In this document: positions 17,479 through 26,130 of the stretch, piece after piece
Numbering within the stretch: the stretch's first letter is position 1
How the letters are laid out: every line of letters begins with the position of its first letter
From: Limnobacter thiooxidans
GTDB lineage: Bacteria > Pseudomonadota > Gammaproteobacteria > Burkholderiales > Burkholderiaceae_B
DNA length: 64,000 nucleotides
Assembly: GCF_036323495.1 (NCBI RefSeq)
Contig: NZ_AP028947.1
Coordinates: forward strand, 2,294,001 to 2,358,000
Direction of reading: 5' to 3'
The notes under the pieces: generated by a model
Databases searched by the model: none
What the model saw: only the letters and a program-made list of their open reading frames with translations
Told to the model about the DNA's origin: nothing
Program-made: the position numbers and the translations under genes

Positions 17479-18036
17479 TTAAAAAATTCCGTCTACCGCG
17501 TCCACCACGATTGCTGTGCCTACTGCAATGAGCAGCAGATCAGTGCCCAACTGCACGTACTTGTGATTCAACGGCGGCACTGGCAAACGAATCCTCAGTT
17601 CATTGGGAATATCGTAGTACCGAACATCAGAGCCCAAGGCTCGCCCTTTTTGCCATTGCTTGGCCTGCCCAGGTGGCTGACAACCGTTGCCCTTCTTGGC
17701 CAATCCGGGCGGGCATTTGCCTTTTGAAACCTGCCCGCTGTAATAATCGCGAACAATCCGGGTTTCATTGCTGCCGAAGTTGAATGACACCGACAGATTG
17801 TTCTGGTTAGAGTCATAACGCCCCTCGCGGTCGCGGTACTCATCGCGGCCACCTTTGTCGTGACCTCCCGACTTGTGATTGCCTTTCTGACCGCGGCTTT
17901 CGTTTTGTTCCTTGTTCTTCCCGGAATTGCCATTGCCGTTGCCTTTGTCCGGTTTGTCGGCATATACAACGCTGGTTGCAATCAGCAAGGCGGTAGCCAC
18001 CACCGCAAGCTTGCTGATGTTTAGGGTAATAGCCAT
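17479..18036 (-). CDS. CigR/RcnB-like exported small protein
   Basis: A 185-residue protein with signal peptide MAITLNISKLAVVATALLIATSVVYA. A strongly charged, Gly/Asn/Lys/Asp-rich low-complexity stretch follows (KPDKGNGNGNSGKNKEQNES ... GGHDKGGRDEYRDREG). The C-terminus is conserved: KCPPGLAKKGNGCQPPGQAKQWQKGRALGSDVRYYDIPNELRIRLPVPP, then LIAVGTAIVVDAV. The PPG(L/Q)AKK and DIPNELRIRLP pattern is that of the CigR anti-virulence-regulator family, related to RcnB. The molecular role of these periplasmic proteins is poorly known. Confidence 0.72.
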   Translation of the reverse strand: MAITLNISKLAVVATALLIATSVVYADKPDKGNGNGNSGKNKEQNESRGQKGNHKSGGHDKGGRDEYRDREGRYDSNQNNLSVSFNFGSNETRIVRDYYSGQVSKGKCPPGLAKKGNGCQPPGQAKQWQKGRALGSDVRYYDIPNELRIRLPVPPLNHKYVQLGTDLLLIAVGTAIVVDAVDGIF

Positions 18037-18146
18037 GGATTTGTTCCTTGTTTTAGGTATTGTCTTGACTCTTCAGCATACGCTGCCCACCCCGAATTCT
18101 CCAGCAGCATATAATCCAACTCAGCCGTACTTGCAGCAGAGCCCCC

Positions 18147-19436
18147 ATGAACGATCAGCAATCCCTGCTTTCCGCACTCGACCGCAGTTTCGAACGTGCT
18201 TTAGGCTTGTTGAATAGCCTGAGTCCTTCCCAGCTTGAAGTGCCTTATTCACCGGACATTAACCCGCCCGTTTGGGAAATGGGTCACGCCGCGTTTTTCT
18301 TTGAACACTTCATTCTCCAGAAATTGGATGGTGCCCCACCCTACAACCCGGCATTGAATGATGTGTGGGACTCATTCGAGCTGGCCCACGAAGACCGCTG
18401 GGAAGCGGGTGTGTTTCCCGACAAGGAAAACACACTGAAGTATGTTGATCATGTTCACCAACGCGTCAGGCAACGAATTCTCGAAAAACCGCTGAGTGCT
18501 GACGACCTTTACCTGTACAAGTACTCGATTTTTCACCTGAACATGCACATTGAGTCCATGGTGTGGGCACGGCAAACTCTGGCGTACTCACTCCCGCCAA
18601 GCGCAGTGAATGTATCCAGCGCCGCGGAAGCACGATTGGCTGGCAATGTTGAAGTACCCGCCGGACGCTACCGGATTGGCATGCCGGCCCATTCAGAGCA
18701 TTTCGCGACCGAAGACTTCTGCTTTGACAATGAAAAGCCCGGTTTTGTCAAAGAACTGAAATCGTTTCGCATGTCACCAACCCTGGTGAGCAATGCAGAG
18801 TATCTTGAGTTCATTCAAGCCGGTGGCTATCAGCAGGATTCCCTGTGGAGCATGGCGGGTCTGAAATGGCGGCAGCGTTGCTCAGCCATGCACCCGCTGT
18901 ACTGGAAGCAGGTTGAAGGCCAGTGGCTTGAACGTTACTTTGACCAATGGCTGCCCTTGCAGGGTGATTGGCCTGTAAAGCACGTCAGTTATTGGGAAGC
19001 GCAAGCCTGGTGCAATTTCGCCGGCCGCAGACTGCCCACGGAATTTGAATGGGAAGCGGCCGCATTGGGCAATCTGGAACATGGACCTTTCACACCGTTC
19101 CCATGGGGAAATACCATGGATGATCGCCGCGTGGACATGAACGCCACCGGCCTTGCCCGGCAATCGGTGACTGCTTGGCCGCAAGGCGACAGCCCTTTCG
19201 GCTGCAGGCAGATGATCGGTACAGTGTGGGAGTGGACTGACAGCCTGTTCATGCCCTATGACGGTTTTACCATGGACATGTACCCATTCATGTCCACATT
19301 GCAGTTTGGCGACCACAAAGTGGTGCGGGGTGGTTCCTGTGCAACGTCCTCAATCCTGATTCGCGGCACCTACCGCCAAGCGTATACCCCTGACCGAAAC
19401 GATGTGTTCGTCGGCTTCCGAACCTGTGCGAGATAA
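18147..19436 (+). CDS. Non-heme iron sulfoxide synthase (EgtB/SenA/OvoA N-domain type), probably ovothiol pathway
   Basis: A 429-residue protein with an N-terminal DinB-like iron-binding domain and a C-terminal formylglycine-generating-enzyme (FGE/SUMF1) fold. Candidate iron ligands are His47 (WEMGHAAFFFEH), His130 and His134 (FHLNMHIES). Their spacing equals that of the His triad in mycobacterial EgtB. FGE landmarks are SYWEAQAWCNFAGRRLPTEFEWEAA, GTVWEWTDSLFMPYDGF, VVRGGSCATS and FVGFRTCAR. The family joins a Cys, gamma-Glu-Cys or seleno-sugar to a histidine imidazole with O2. The next gene, 6 bases on, is the methyltransferase half of OvoA, so I infer 5-histidylcysteine sulfoxide synthesis; SenA (selenoneine) or EgtB activity are alternatives. 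Confidence 0.82.
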   Translation: MNDQQSLLSALDRSFERALGLLNSLSPSQLEVPYSPDINPPVWEMGHAAFFFEHFILQKLDGAPPYNPALNDVWDSFELAHEDRWEAGVFPDKENTLKYVDHVHQRVRQRILEKPLSADDLYLYKYSIFHLNMHIESMVWARQTLAYSLPPSAVNVSSAAEARLAGNVEVPAGRYRIGMPAHSEHFATEDFCFDNEKPGFVKELKSFRMSPTLVSNAEYLEFIQAGGYQQDSLWSMAGLKWRQRCSAMHPLYWKQVEGQWLERYFDQWLPLQGDWPVKHVSYWEAQAWCNFAGRRLPTEFEWEAAALGNLEHGPFTPFPWGNTMDDRRVDMNATGLARQSVTAWPQGDSPFGCRQMIGTVWEWTDSLFMPYDGFTMDMYPFMSTLQFGDHKVVRGGSCATSSILIRGTYRQAYTPDRNDVFVGFRTCAR

Positions 19437-19442
19437 CTACTG

Positions 19443-20192
19443 ATGAACAATATTTACGAAACCGATGAACTGCTGAACCAATACATGGCTTTTCACTTTG
19501 GCGCCGACTACTTTGATGTACCCAATTTCCCGGCGCGCTGTGCCGAGCTTTGCATTGAGTTGATGGGGGCACGCCCCCGCCGCAAGGCTCTAGACCTGGG
19601 CTGTGCAGTAGGTCGCAGCACATTTGAACTGGCGAAAAGTTTTGAAACAGCCGTGGGCATTGATTTGTCCAGCAAGTTCGTCGACGCTGCGGCGCGGCTT
19701 CAGGCAGGCGAAACCCTGCCCTACCTTGTGCATGAGCAAGGGGAACTGGTTAAAACCCTGCAATTCAGCCTTGCCGACCTGGCCCTGAACATCGACAACT
19801 CACAGGTGAGTTTTGAGGTAGGTGACGCCTGCAATCTCGGTGAGCAACACCGCCACTATGACCTGATTTTTGCAGGCAACCTGATTGACCGGGTCAACGA
19901 CCCCGCTGCATTTCTTCGTGACTTGCCAGCCCGCCTGGTGCCCGGCGGTTTGCTGGTGATTTGTTCGCCCTACACCCTGCTGACCGACTACACACCACGC
20001 CAGAACTGGATTGGTGGATTTGTAGCGGACAGCAAACCCCGAACCGTGCTGGATGGCATGCACGCTGTATTGGACCCGCATTTTGATTTGGTGACCCAAC
20101 CCCGGAATGTGCCTTTTGTGATTCGCGAAACATCGCGTAAATTTCAACACAGCCTGGCAGAAATGACCGTGTGGGAGCGACGCAGCGCCTGA
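19443..20192 (+). CDS. Stand-alone OvoA C-terminal-type methyltransferase (putative 4-mercaptohistidine N1-methyltransferase)
   Basis: A 249-residue class I SAM methyltransferase. Motif I is ALDLGCAVGRSTFELAK at about 49-65, with GIDLSSKFVDAAARLQAGE and VGDACNL after it. The family signature comes at the ends: YETDELLNQYMAFHFGADYF and VPNFPARCAELC at the N-terminus, FVIRETSRKFQHSLAEMTVWERR at the C-terminus. This is the pattern of the third domain of OvoA (TIGR04345), which methylates 5-thiohistidine to ovothiol. In classical OvoA it is fused to the sulfoxide synthase; here it is a separate gene 6 bases downstream of one. No PLP sulfoxide lyase is adjacent; a class V PLP enzyme lies at 58423-59592. 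Confidence 0.87.
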   Translation: MNNIYETDELLNQYMAFHFGADYFDVPNFPARCAELCIELMGARPRRKALDLGCAVGRSTFELAKSFETAVGIDLSSKFVDAAARLQAGETLPYLVHEQGELVKTLQFSLADLALNIDNSQVSFEVGDACNLGEQHRHYDLIFAGNLIDRVNDPAAFLRDLPARLVPGGLLVICSPYTLLTDYTPRQNWIGGFVADSKPRTVLDGMHAVLDPHFDLVTQPRNVPFVIRETSRKFQHSLAEMTVWERRSA

Positions 20193-20256
20193 CAGCAAAC
20201 ACGCCTTGGGTGCAAACTCAAAGATGTATTACGATAAAGAACACACTGGAGACAAC

Positions 20257-21258
20257 ATGATCAACGCATACGCCGCATTCGAGGCCAAGGGCCCCCTGAA
20301 ACCTTTCCAATATGACCCGGGTGCACTGGGCGCATTTGATGTGGAAATCGACGTAGACCACTGCGGCATTTGCCACAGCGATATCAGCATGCTGGACAAC
20401 GACTGGGGGCGCGCAAAATACCCCATGGTAGCCGGTCACGAAGTGATCGGTCGCGTCAGCCAGGTGGGCACGCATGTTAGCCACCTTGCCATTGGTGACG
20501 TGGTGGGTTTGGGCTGGCATTCAGGCTATTGCGAAAGTTGCAAGATGTGCATGGGCGGCGATCACAATTTGTGCAGCACGGCCAAGGGCACCATCGTGGG
20601 TCGCCATGGTGGTTTCGCCGATAAGGTTCGGGCGCAGGCCATCAGTGCAGTGAAAATTCCGGCAGGTGTGAACCCGGCCACTGCAGGCCCCCTGCTGTGC
20701 GGTGGCATTACCGTTTACAACCCACTGGTTCAATACAATATTTCACCCCAAAGCAAGGTTGCCGTGATTGGCGTGGGTGGCTTGGGTCACATGGCGGTCA
20801 TGTTTTTGAAGGCCTGGGGATGCGAGGTGACTGCATTCAGCAGCAATGCCTCCAAAACCGAGGAACTGATGAACATGGGTGCTCACCATGTGCTGAACAG
20901 CAAAGACCCCGAAGCCCTGAAAAAAGCGGCCGGGTCGTTCGACCTGATTTTGTCCACTGTCAACGTGAAGCTGGACTGGAATGCCTATGTGTCCACACTG
21001 GCACCCAAGGGCCGATTGCACTTTCTGGGCGCCGTGCTGGAGCCGCTCGACATTGGCGTATTCGGCTTGATGGGGCAACAACGCAGCATTTCTTCATCAC
21101 CGGTGGGTAGCCCCCGAGTGATCGCAGACATGCTGAAGTTTGCAGCCCTGCACAAGATCGAACCAATTGTTGAATCTTTCGGCTTTGATCAAATCAACGA
21201 CGCACTGGAAAAAGTGCGCAGTGGCAGCCCAAGATTCAGGGTGGTGTTGTCGCGTTGA
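20257..21258 (+). CDS. Zinc-dependent alcohol dehydrogenase (YahK/CAD type)
   Basis: A 333-residue medium-chain dehydrogenase from MINAYAAFEAKGPLKPFQYD, with CTGGAGAC upstream. Catalytic zinc site: CGICHSD and GHEVIGRV. Structural zinc loop has four cysteines (CESCKMCMGGDHNLC). The NAD(P) loop is VIGVGGLGHMAVMFLKAWG, and HFLGAVLEPL follows. This is the cinnamyl-alcohol/aldehyde reductase class (YahK-like), normally NADPH-dependent with broad aldehyde specificity. It lies 64 bases after the OvoM-like gene on the same strand; whether it belongs to the thiol pathway is unknown. Its last 70 bases overlap the end of the convergent Cache-CheW gene. Confidence 0.88.
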   Translation: MINAYAAFEAKGPLKPFQYDPGALGAFDVEIDVDHCGICHSDISMLDNDWGRAKYPMVAGHEVIGRVSQVGTHVSHLAIGDVVGLGWHSGYCESCKMCMGGDHNLCSTAKGTIVGRHGGFADKVRAQAISAVKIPAGVNPATAGPLLCGGITVYNPLVQYNISPQSKVAVIGVGGLGHMAVMFLKAWGCEVTAFSSNASKTEELMNMGAHHVLNSKDPEALKKAAGSFDLILSTVNVKLDWNAYVSTLAPKGRLHFLGAVLEPLDIGVFGLMGQQRSISSSPVGSPRVIADMLKFAALHKIEPIVESFGFDQINDALEKVRSGSPRFRVVLSR

Positions 21259-23876
21259 GTTGACACCAGCTGACGCTGTAGCCGTTCTGCTGACAACAAC
21301 AGCAGAATGTGCTGCGGCATGTCGTGGTTGCCCGGTTTGACAATGCCTTCCACAATGCTGCCCTGCTCACCTGCCATTTGCGGCAGTTTGCTCAAGCGGT
21401 CCAGCTCAATTTCTGCCATCTCTCCAAGGTCATCAATCAGGATGCCGAACTCTTCTGAAGACCCTTCGGTCTTCAACACCAACACCTGTTTGCGTTCGTG
21501 ATCTGGCAATGCGAAAGATTCGGTGTGCAAACAACTCTGATTCACCAACAAGGTGGACAGATCAAACACCGCAATCGGCTTCTCTTCAAAAATCAGGTAA
21601 CCCGCCATTTCAGTGCGCGAAGCGGGCACTGCGGTGAGGTTTTTGGCATCCACCGCCGCAAGAATTGAAGCAGGAGGCAGTCCATAACCATGCCCACTGA
21701 TAAAGAAAGTCGCGATGTCAATTGAAGGCGCACCACGCGGTGCCTTCAATTCCTGCGGTCTGTGTTGTTGGGTATTGCGAAGTGTGCCCGTGGTCAGTGC
21801 CACACTTGTGGACAAAGGCATGAACACAAGGGCAAGCACACCGCTTCCCTGCCTGGACTGCACGCCCGTGTACTCCCGATAACCCGCACTTGCACTTGCA
21901 CCGACCGCATAATAGCGATCGGCAAACTGAATCAGGTTCACAGTGGATGAACCTTTTTGCAGGGTCAGTAATCCGGGCTCAATCTCGATTTTTGAACCGG
22001 CAGGAAATTGCGAACTGGTTCCAGATATTACAGCGCCGTCCGATTCCACAAAAACAGCAAATGAATCTTTGGTGATCTGACCTGCTTCATTTCTGGGCAA
22101 CACATCATTGAGCATGGCTTGAAACTGGGGCTCGGAATCGAACACCACTGCAATTCCACCCTGTACTGTTGGGTTGGCACCCAAGCCCTGAACCGCGGCT
22201 GCATACACGTAGGTCGGCTTGTTGAAATACAAATTGGTGGATGTGAAATGGGAGGTCACAAACGATTGTGAATCTTTCAACTCCAGGGTTTCACGAACCC
22301 AGGGTTCAGAGAGCACAGTGCCCAGCAAATCGGTGCAGGCCGGGTTCGACACCGACACCACTCGACCATGCCGATCGAACAGAATGATGTTGCTGTAAAC
22401 CGTGTACAGCGAGTTGATGTGGCGCAGAATCTGGGTCAACTTTTCTTGTTGATGAATGTCTTCAAAATTGAAGTGTTCCAGTTCCAGTCGAAATTCCCGG
22501 GTCAAAGCCCACCAACGGCAATCGTTGGCGCGCTCATACAGATTGCGATCCATGATGTCAATCGCCAGTGCGGCCTGTGTGGCGCAATCAAACATCAGGG
22601 ATGCAACCACTGTTTTGTACAAATTAGTGGTCGATTCGTTGAACACATCCCGGGTTTTTGCACCTGTGCGACCAATTTCGCGCAACAGCACTTTTGCAAA
22701 TTCGGAACCACCCTTGCCTTCCTGCCGGGCCAGGCCTATGTTTCCATTCCACACTGACCGATTCAACTCTTGCTGAATGAGTGCAGCCCTTTTGGGAATA
22801 TTGCGCAACTCGGCATTGAACAGCGTGGCCACTTCCAGCACGTCCATTAAAAAGCCCTCGGACACGGAAGCCAGCTCGGGCGCATCGGACACATCAAACG
22901 CATGATTAAGCGGGGCCAAGGCATGCCCCAACCAACCCGGTACGCAGTAGCCCTGGTAGGGGTTCGATTGCCGGGTAGCCGTCAAGTATTCCCGGCCACC
23001 GAATCGAATCACGCCACATTCGCCGTCCGCGATGGCTTTTAGTTTAGAGCCCAAGGGAAACTGATAGGGGTCGCTGCTTGCAATCACGCGGTGTTCTGCA
23101 TCCAGCAAGGTGATTACGCTCCAGTCGTCTTCTTCAACCAGGTTTTCAAAAATACGTTTGCACTCGTCCTCAAACCGGAAACAAAGACAAAGCACTCCCA
23201 CTGGGTGTGTGCCATCAGTCGACATCACCTTGCAGGCATACACAAGCGGGCTGGGGCAGTTGGGCAGCAAGGTGGTGGGCCGAAATATCTCCACATAGGC
23301 TTGCGAGGTGTTCAAGGCCTCGTGAACAAAGGGATCGTCCACAACACGAACCTGGTTTCGCTCATCAAGCTGAGCCAGCACTTCGCCCTGGGGCGAGAGA
23401 AGAACAATGTTGTGATACACCGAGTACTTGCTCACGTATTCACTAAAATGCGCGCGCAGCTCATCGAGCTGCGTTGAATCTTCAGTGCCTGAAGAATTGG
23501 CCTTGGCCGCTTCCGCAAACGCACACACTTGTCGATCTGTGGCCAGAAATCCAATGTCGGCTGTGCGTTCAAACAGGTTTCGCGTCAACACGTCCACAGA
23601 TATTCGGGCGTTCGAGGTCAGCGTCAAGGCTGCTTTCTTGTAGTGTTCCTGTGCCAATTGATCCAGCAATACACTGGCGAGGTTCTGAAAATCAGACCGC
23701 ATCTTGGTGATGTCGGTGCCGGCCCCCAACAACTGGCCAAGCAATGTGAGGTTGTCATAAACAGCTTGAATTTCGCCCAGCCTTTTTTGGTCCGGATAAA
23801 GCGCGCCCATGAAGCGCGAAAAATACTCAAGCGCTGGCTTGGCCTGATTGGCGCGACTGTTTCTTGCAATACGCAT
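21189..23876 (-). CDS. Large tandem sensor-CheW chemotaxis protein without membrane segments
   Basis: An 895-residue protein beginning MRIARNSRANQAKPALEYF. Two homologous sensor modules lie at about 80-330 and 420-650. Each has a helix, FER or YER before a conserved tract (LFERTADIGFLATDRQVCAFA versus LYERANDCRWWALTREFRLEL), then VYHNIVLLSPQGEVLAQLD versus VYSNIILFDRHGRVVSVSN, a dCache-like pattern. A CheW-like domain occupies roughly 735-880 (FFISGHGYGLPPASILAAVD, MAGYLIFEEKPIAVFDLSTLL, FGILIDDLGEMAEIELDRL). I see no signal peptide, TM helix, HAMP or MCP tip. It may couple a cytoplasmic ligand to the CheA array. Confidence 0.75.
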   Translation of the reverse strand: MRIARNSRANQAKPALEYFSRFMGALYPDQKRLGEIQAVYDNLTLLGQLLGAGTDITKMRSDFQNLASVLLDQLAQEHYKKAALTLTSNARISVDVLTRNLFERTADIGFLATDRQVCAFAEAAKANSSGTEDSTQLDELRAHFSEYVSKYSVYHNIVLLSPQGEVLAQLDERNQVRVVDDPFVHEALNTSQAYVEIFRPTTLLPNCPSPLVYACKVMSTDGTHPVGVLCLCFRFEDECKRIFENLVEEDDWSVITLLDAEHRVIASSDPYQFPLGSKLKAIADGECGVIRFGGREYLTATRQSNPYQGYCVPGWLGHALAPLNHAFDVSDAPELASVSEGFLMDVLEVATLFNAELRNIPKRAALIQQELNRSVWNGNIGLARQEGKGGSEFAKVLLREIGRTGAKTRDVFNESTTNLYKTVVASLMFDCATQAALAIDIMDRNLYERANDCRWWALTREFRLELEHFNFEDIHQQEKLTQILRHINSLYTVYSNIILFDRHGRVVSVSNPACTDLLGTVLSEPWVRETLELKDSQSFVTSHFTSTNLYFNKPTYVYAAAVQGLGANPTVQGGIAVVFDSEPQFQAMLNDVLPRNEAGQITKDSFAVFVESDGAVISGTSSQFPAGSKIEIEPGLLTLQKGSSTVNLIQFADRYYAVGASASAGYREYTGVQSRQGSGVLALVFMPLSTSVALTTGTLRNTQQHRPQELKAPRGAPSIDIATFFISGHGYGLPPASILAAVDAKNLTAVPASRTEMAGYLIFEEKPIAVFDLSTLLVNQSCLHTESFALPDHERKQVLVLKTEGSSEEFGILIDDLGEMAEIELDRLSKLPQMAGEQGSIVEGIVKPGNHDMPQHILLLLSAERLQRQLVSTQRDNTTLNLGLPLRTFSSASLI

Positions 23877-24028
23877 GCTGCTTTACCTGTTCAGTTGGGT
23901 TGTCTTGGACAACTCTAGCCCGGATGGGGGAAATACAATCCAGAAAATAAACAGGTAAAACCAAAACTCAGAAACGGTTTTTTACAAAATACTGCCTTCG
24001 ATCGAGTTTTGGTTGCACATTGTGGTGT

Positions 24029-24364
24029 TCAAAGCTGATTTCCCAACAGCAAAACACGGACGTCACCTTTCGCTTTCAGGCTTGCCCAAATCAGATAAGG
24101 CGCCAGAAACATCATGCCACCAAAAAACGCAACCACACCCAGTATCAAACCGCCGGGTGAAAAGCGATGTCGCCAGCTGACCCAGATTGCAGACAAGGCG
24201 AGAAAGCTCATGAAATCCACATTGAACTGGCCTTGCCAATCCATGGCCAGGATGTTGTCAAAGAATATGGGAATCAGGTTCCAGCCGTGGTCTAACCCAA
24301 CCTTCAGGGTATACAAGCCCAGTACAGCGATCACAAGCAGCAGGTAAGTGCGAAAAATAGCCAT
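24029..24364 (-). CDS. Small integral membrane protein, unknown function
   Basis: A 111-residue hydrophobic protein with about three membrane segments: IFRTYLLLVIAVLGLYTLKVGL at 3-24, FMSFLALSAIWVSWRH at about 51-66, and GLILGVVAFFGGMMFLAPYLIWASL at about 72-96. Conserved-looking polar spots are DHGWNLIPIFFDNI and WVSWRHRFSPGG. I do not recognise the family with certainty. It lies 126 bases downstream of the orphan response regulator on the same strand, separated by a GC-rich hairpin, so cotranscription is possible but not shown. Confidence 0.6.
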   Translation of the reverse strand: MAIFRTYLLLVIAVLGLYTLKVGLDHGWNLIPIFFDNILAMDWQGQFNVDFMSFLALSAIWVSWRHRFSPGGLILGVVAFFGGMMFLAPYLIWASLKAKGDVRVLLLGNQL

Positions 24365-24448
24365 GGAAAAATCCTTGAATGAAATGGAGTTGATTTAACG
24401 AGAATATTAGTCGATCAAAACCGTCCACTCTATGACCTCCAAGGTCAA

Positions 24449-24468
24449 CGCTGTGCGATGGCACAGCG
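24449..24468. other. GC-rich hairpin between the response regulator and the small membrane protein
   Basis: CGCTGTGC-GATG-GCACAGCG is a perfect 8-bp stem with a 4-base loop, 23 bases after the response regulator stop. There is no T-run, so it may be a processing or attenuation hairpin rather than a full intrinsic terminator. Confidence 0.5.
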
Positions 24469-24490
24469 CCCAGCAGAGAGGTGGTCCGAC

Positions 24491-25201
24491 TTACTCCAGC
24501 GATTCCAGCCTGTAACCCAAGCCCCGCTGGGTGTGTATCAAGGGCGGCATACCCTCCAGGTCAATTTTGCTTCTCAAGCGGCGAATGTACACATCCACCA
24601 CATTGGTCAAGGGGTCTTCATTCACACCCCACACATTTGACAGAATTCTTTCACGGCTGAACAGTCGGCCTGGTGAACTCATCATCAACTCCACCAGCGC
24701 AAGTTCCTTGGCGGTCAGTGCAATGTCCTTGCCAGCCCTGGTCAGCCGCATGCTACCCAAGTCCAGCACCAAGTCAGAAACCGTCAGCTTTCGGTCTTGC
24801 GGCGGGTTGACACCCTGCACGCTGCGACGGCGCAAGGCCTCAATTCTTGCCAGCAGTTCATCAAAGGAAAAAGGTTTTCCAAGGTAGTCGTCTGCACCCA
24901 TTCGCAAACCGGCAATTCGATCGTCCACTGTGTTCAATGCAGTCAACATCAACACCGGAAGTTTGAAATTTTCCTTGCGCAAGTTTTGGCACACATCCAA
25001 ACCTGAACCATCGGGCAGCATCACATCGAGAATCACCAAGGCATCACCAGCCCCTTCCGTGACTTCGGTTTGCAGATTCTTGGCCAGGCTCATTCCCAGT
25101 TGTGCCGTGCCTGCGACCTGAGTGCGATAGCCCTCGGCCTTCAAGCCTCTGTCCAGAAATCCGGACACTCGGGAATCGTCTTCAACGATCAAAACTTTCA
25201 T
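24491..25201 (-). CDS. OmpR-family response regulator, orphan (no adjacent kinase)
   Basis: A 236-residue regulator from MKVLIVEDDSRVSGFLDRG, with AGGAGG upstream. The receiver domain has the acidic pair ED, phospho-acceptor Asp in VILDVMLPDGSG, Thr in MLTAL and Lys in GKPFSFDEL. The winged-helix domain has LTAKELALVELMMSSPGRLFSRERILSNVWG and VVDVYIRRLRSKIDLEG. It is a near twin of the regulator at 28315-29031; the last ~75 residues are almost identical. The recognition helices are therefore expected to read the same DNA motif. A TTCAT-N6-TTCAT site is in its promoter region. The single kinase at 29028-30635 may serve both. Confidence 0.92.
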   Translation of the reverse strand: MKVLIVEDDSRVSGFLDRGLKAEGYRTQVAGTAQLGMSLAKNLQTEVTEGAGDALVILDVMLPDGSGLDVCQNLRKENFKLPVLMLTALNTVDDRIAGLRMGADDYLGKPFSFDELLARIEALRRRSVQGVNPPQDRKLTVSDLVLDLGSMRLTRAGKDIALTAKELALVELMMSSPGRLFSRERILSNVWGVNEDPLTNVVDVYIRRLRSKIDLEGMPPLIHTQRGLGYRLESLE

Positions 25202-25292
25202 ACTGCCTCCTGCGTTTAATCGCTCTTGTCTGCTGTTGTGTTCACGCAAATCGTATCGGTTTGACCAGCTTGATTTAGAGATGGCTCCCCCC

Positions 25293-25311
25293 TTCATGTT
25301 TTGTTCATTTT
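25293..25311 (+). promoter_or_regulatory. TTCAT-N6-TTCAT site A
   Basis: TTCATGTTTTGTTCATTTT has two TTCAT elements 11 bp apart, typical of OmpR-type binding. It lies between the divergent response regulator (start 25201) and DUF2490 gene (start 25421). Nearly identical copies are at 28290-28308 and 30785-30803. Confidence 0.65.
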
Positions 25312-25420
25312 CCGGCTTTGATTCATTCATGAAAACGCATGCTTTCAGTTCAAAACACTGGCGCAACATGGTTCTTGGATGTTTTTAACCAATTTTTCAA
25401 CCGATGGACAGGAGTAAAAA

Positions 25421-26113
25421 ATGCGTTTGATTTCGAAACGAAAAACAGTGGCGAGCCTGCTCGCTGCAAGTTTGACCACGATGTCTTTTTCTTCGATGGC
25501 TGCTGAAGAAGACGTGCGTCTGTGGACCTCGCTGGTGATGGATGGCGAGCTGACGGACAGCACCCGATGGACAGCAGAAATTCAGCCCCGCTTCAAGAAC
25601 AGCGGCAAGGAATTCGACCAGTTGATTGTTCGCCCCTCGGTAAGCTACGCGCTAAGCAAACAATCTTCCGTGGCACTGGGCTATGCGTATGTAGAAACGG
25701 AAACGGCGCAACGTACCAGCAAGGAGGATCGCTTGTGGCAGCAATTCAGCTATCAATCGAAATGGAATGACTTCAGCTGGAGCAGCAGAACCCGACTGGA
25801 ACAGCGCGACCTGGATATTTCAGATGAAACTTCGCACCGTCTGCGACAGATGTTTCGGGCCAGCCACCCCGTCGCACCGGAATCAGAATGGCACGCATTG
25901 GCCTGGAATGAATTGTTCATCAACCTGAACGACACTGCATGGGCTGGGCGAAGTGGCATCAACCAGAACCGAGCCTTTGCAGGTGTGATGTGGCGCTATG
26001 ACAAAAAATCACGCGTGGAATTGGGCTATTTGAACCAGGTTATCAATGTGGGTGGAAACCGTGAAAATCAAATGAACCATGTGCTGGCCAGCACATGGTT
26101 CATCGGTTTTTAA
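25421..26113 (+). CDS. DUF2490 family outer-membrane beta-barrel protein
   Basis: A 230-residue protein with signal peptide MRLISKRKTVASLLAASLTTMSFSSMAAEE. The mature part is built of short amphipathic strands with many Trp, Tyr and Arg: VRLWTSLVMDGELTDSTRWTAEIQPRF, DQLIVRPSVSYALSKQSSVALGYAYVE, FSWSSRTRLEQRD, HRLRQMFRAS, and a C-terminal LGYLNQVI ... NHVLASTWFIGF ending in Phe. This is DUF2490 (PF10677), a predicted small barrel of unknown function. GACAGGAGT precedes the ATG. The promoter region holds TTCAT site A, so regulation by the paired response regulators is likely. Confidence 0.83.
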   Translation: MRLISKRKTVASLLAASLTTMSFSSMAAEEDVRLWTSLVMDGELTDSTRWTAEIQPRFKNSGKEFDQLIVRPSVSYALSKQSSVALGYAYVETETAQRTSKEDRLWQQFSYQSKWNDFSWSSRTRLEQRDLDISDETSHRLRQMFRASHPVAPESEWHALAWNELFINLNDTAWAGRSGINQNRAFAGVMWRYDKKSRVELGYLNQVINVGGNRENQMNHVLASTWFIGF

Positions 26114-26130
26114 GGAGAGTTATCGCCTGA

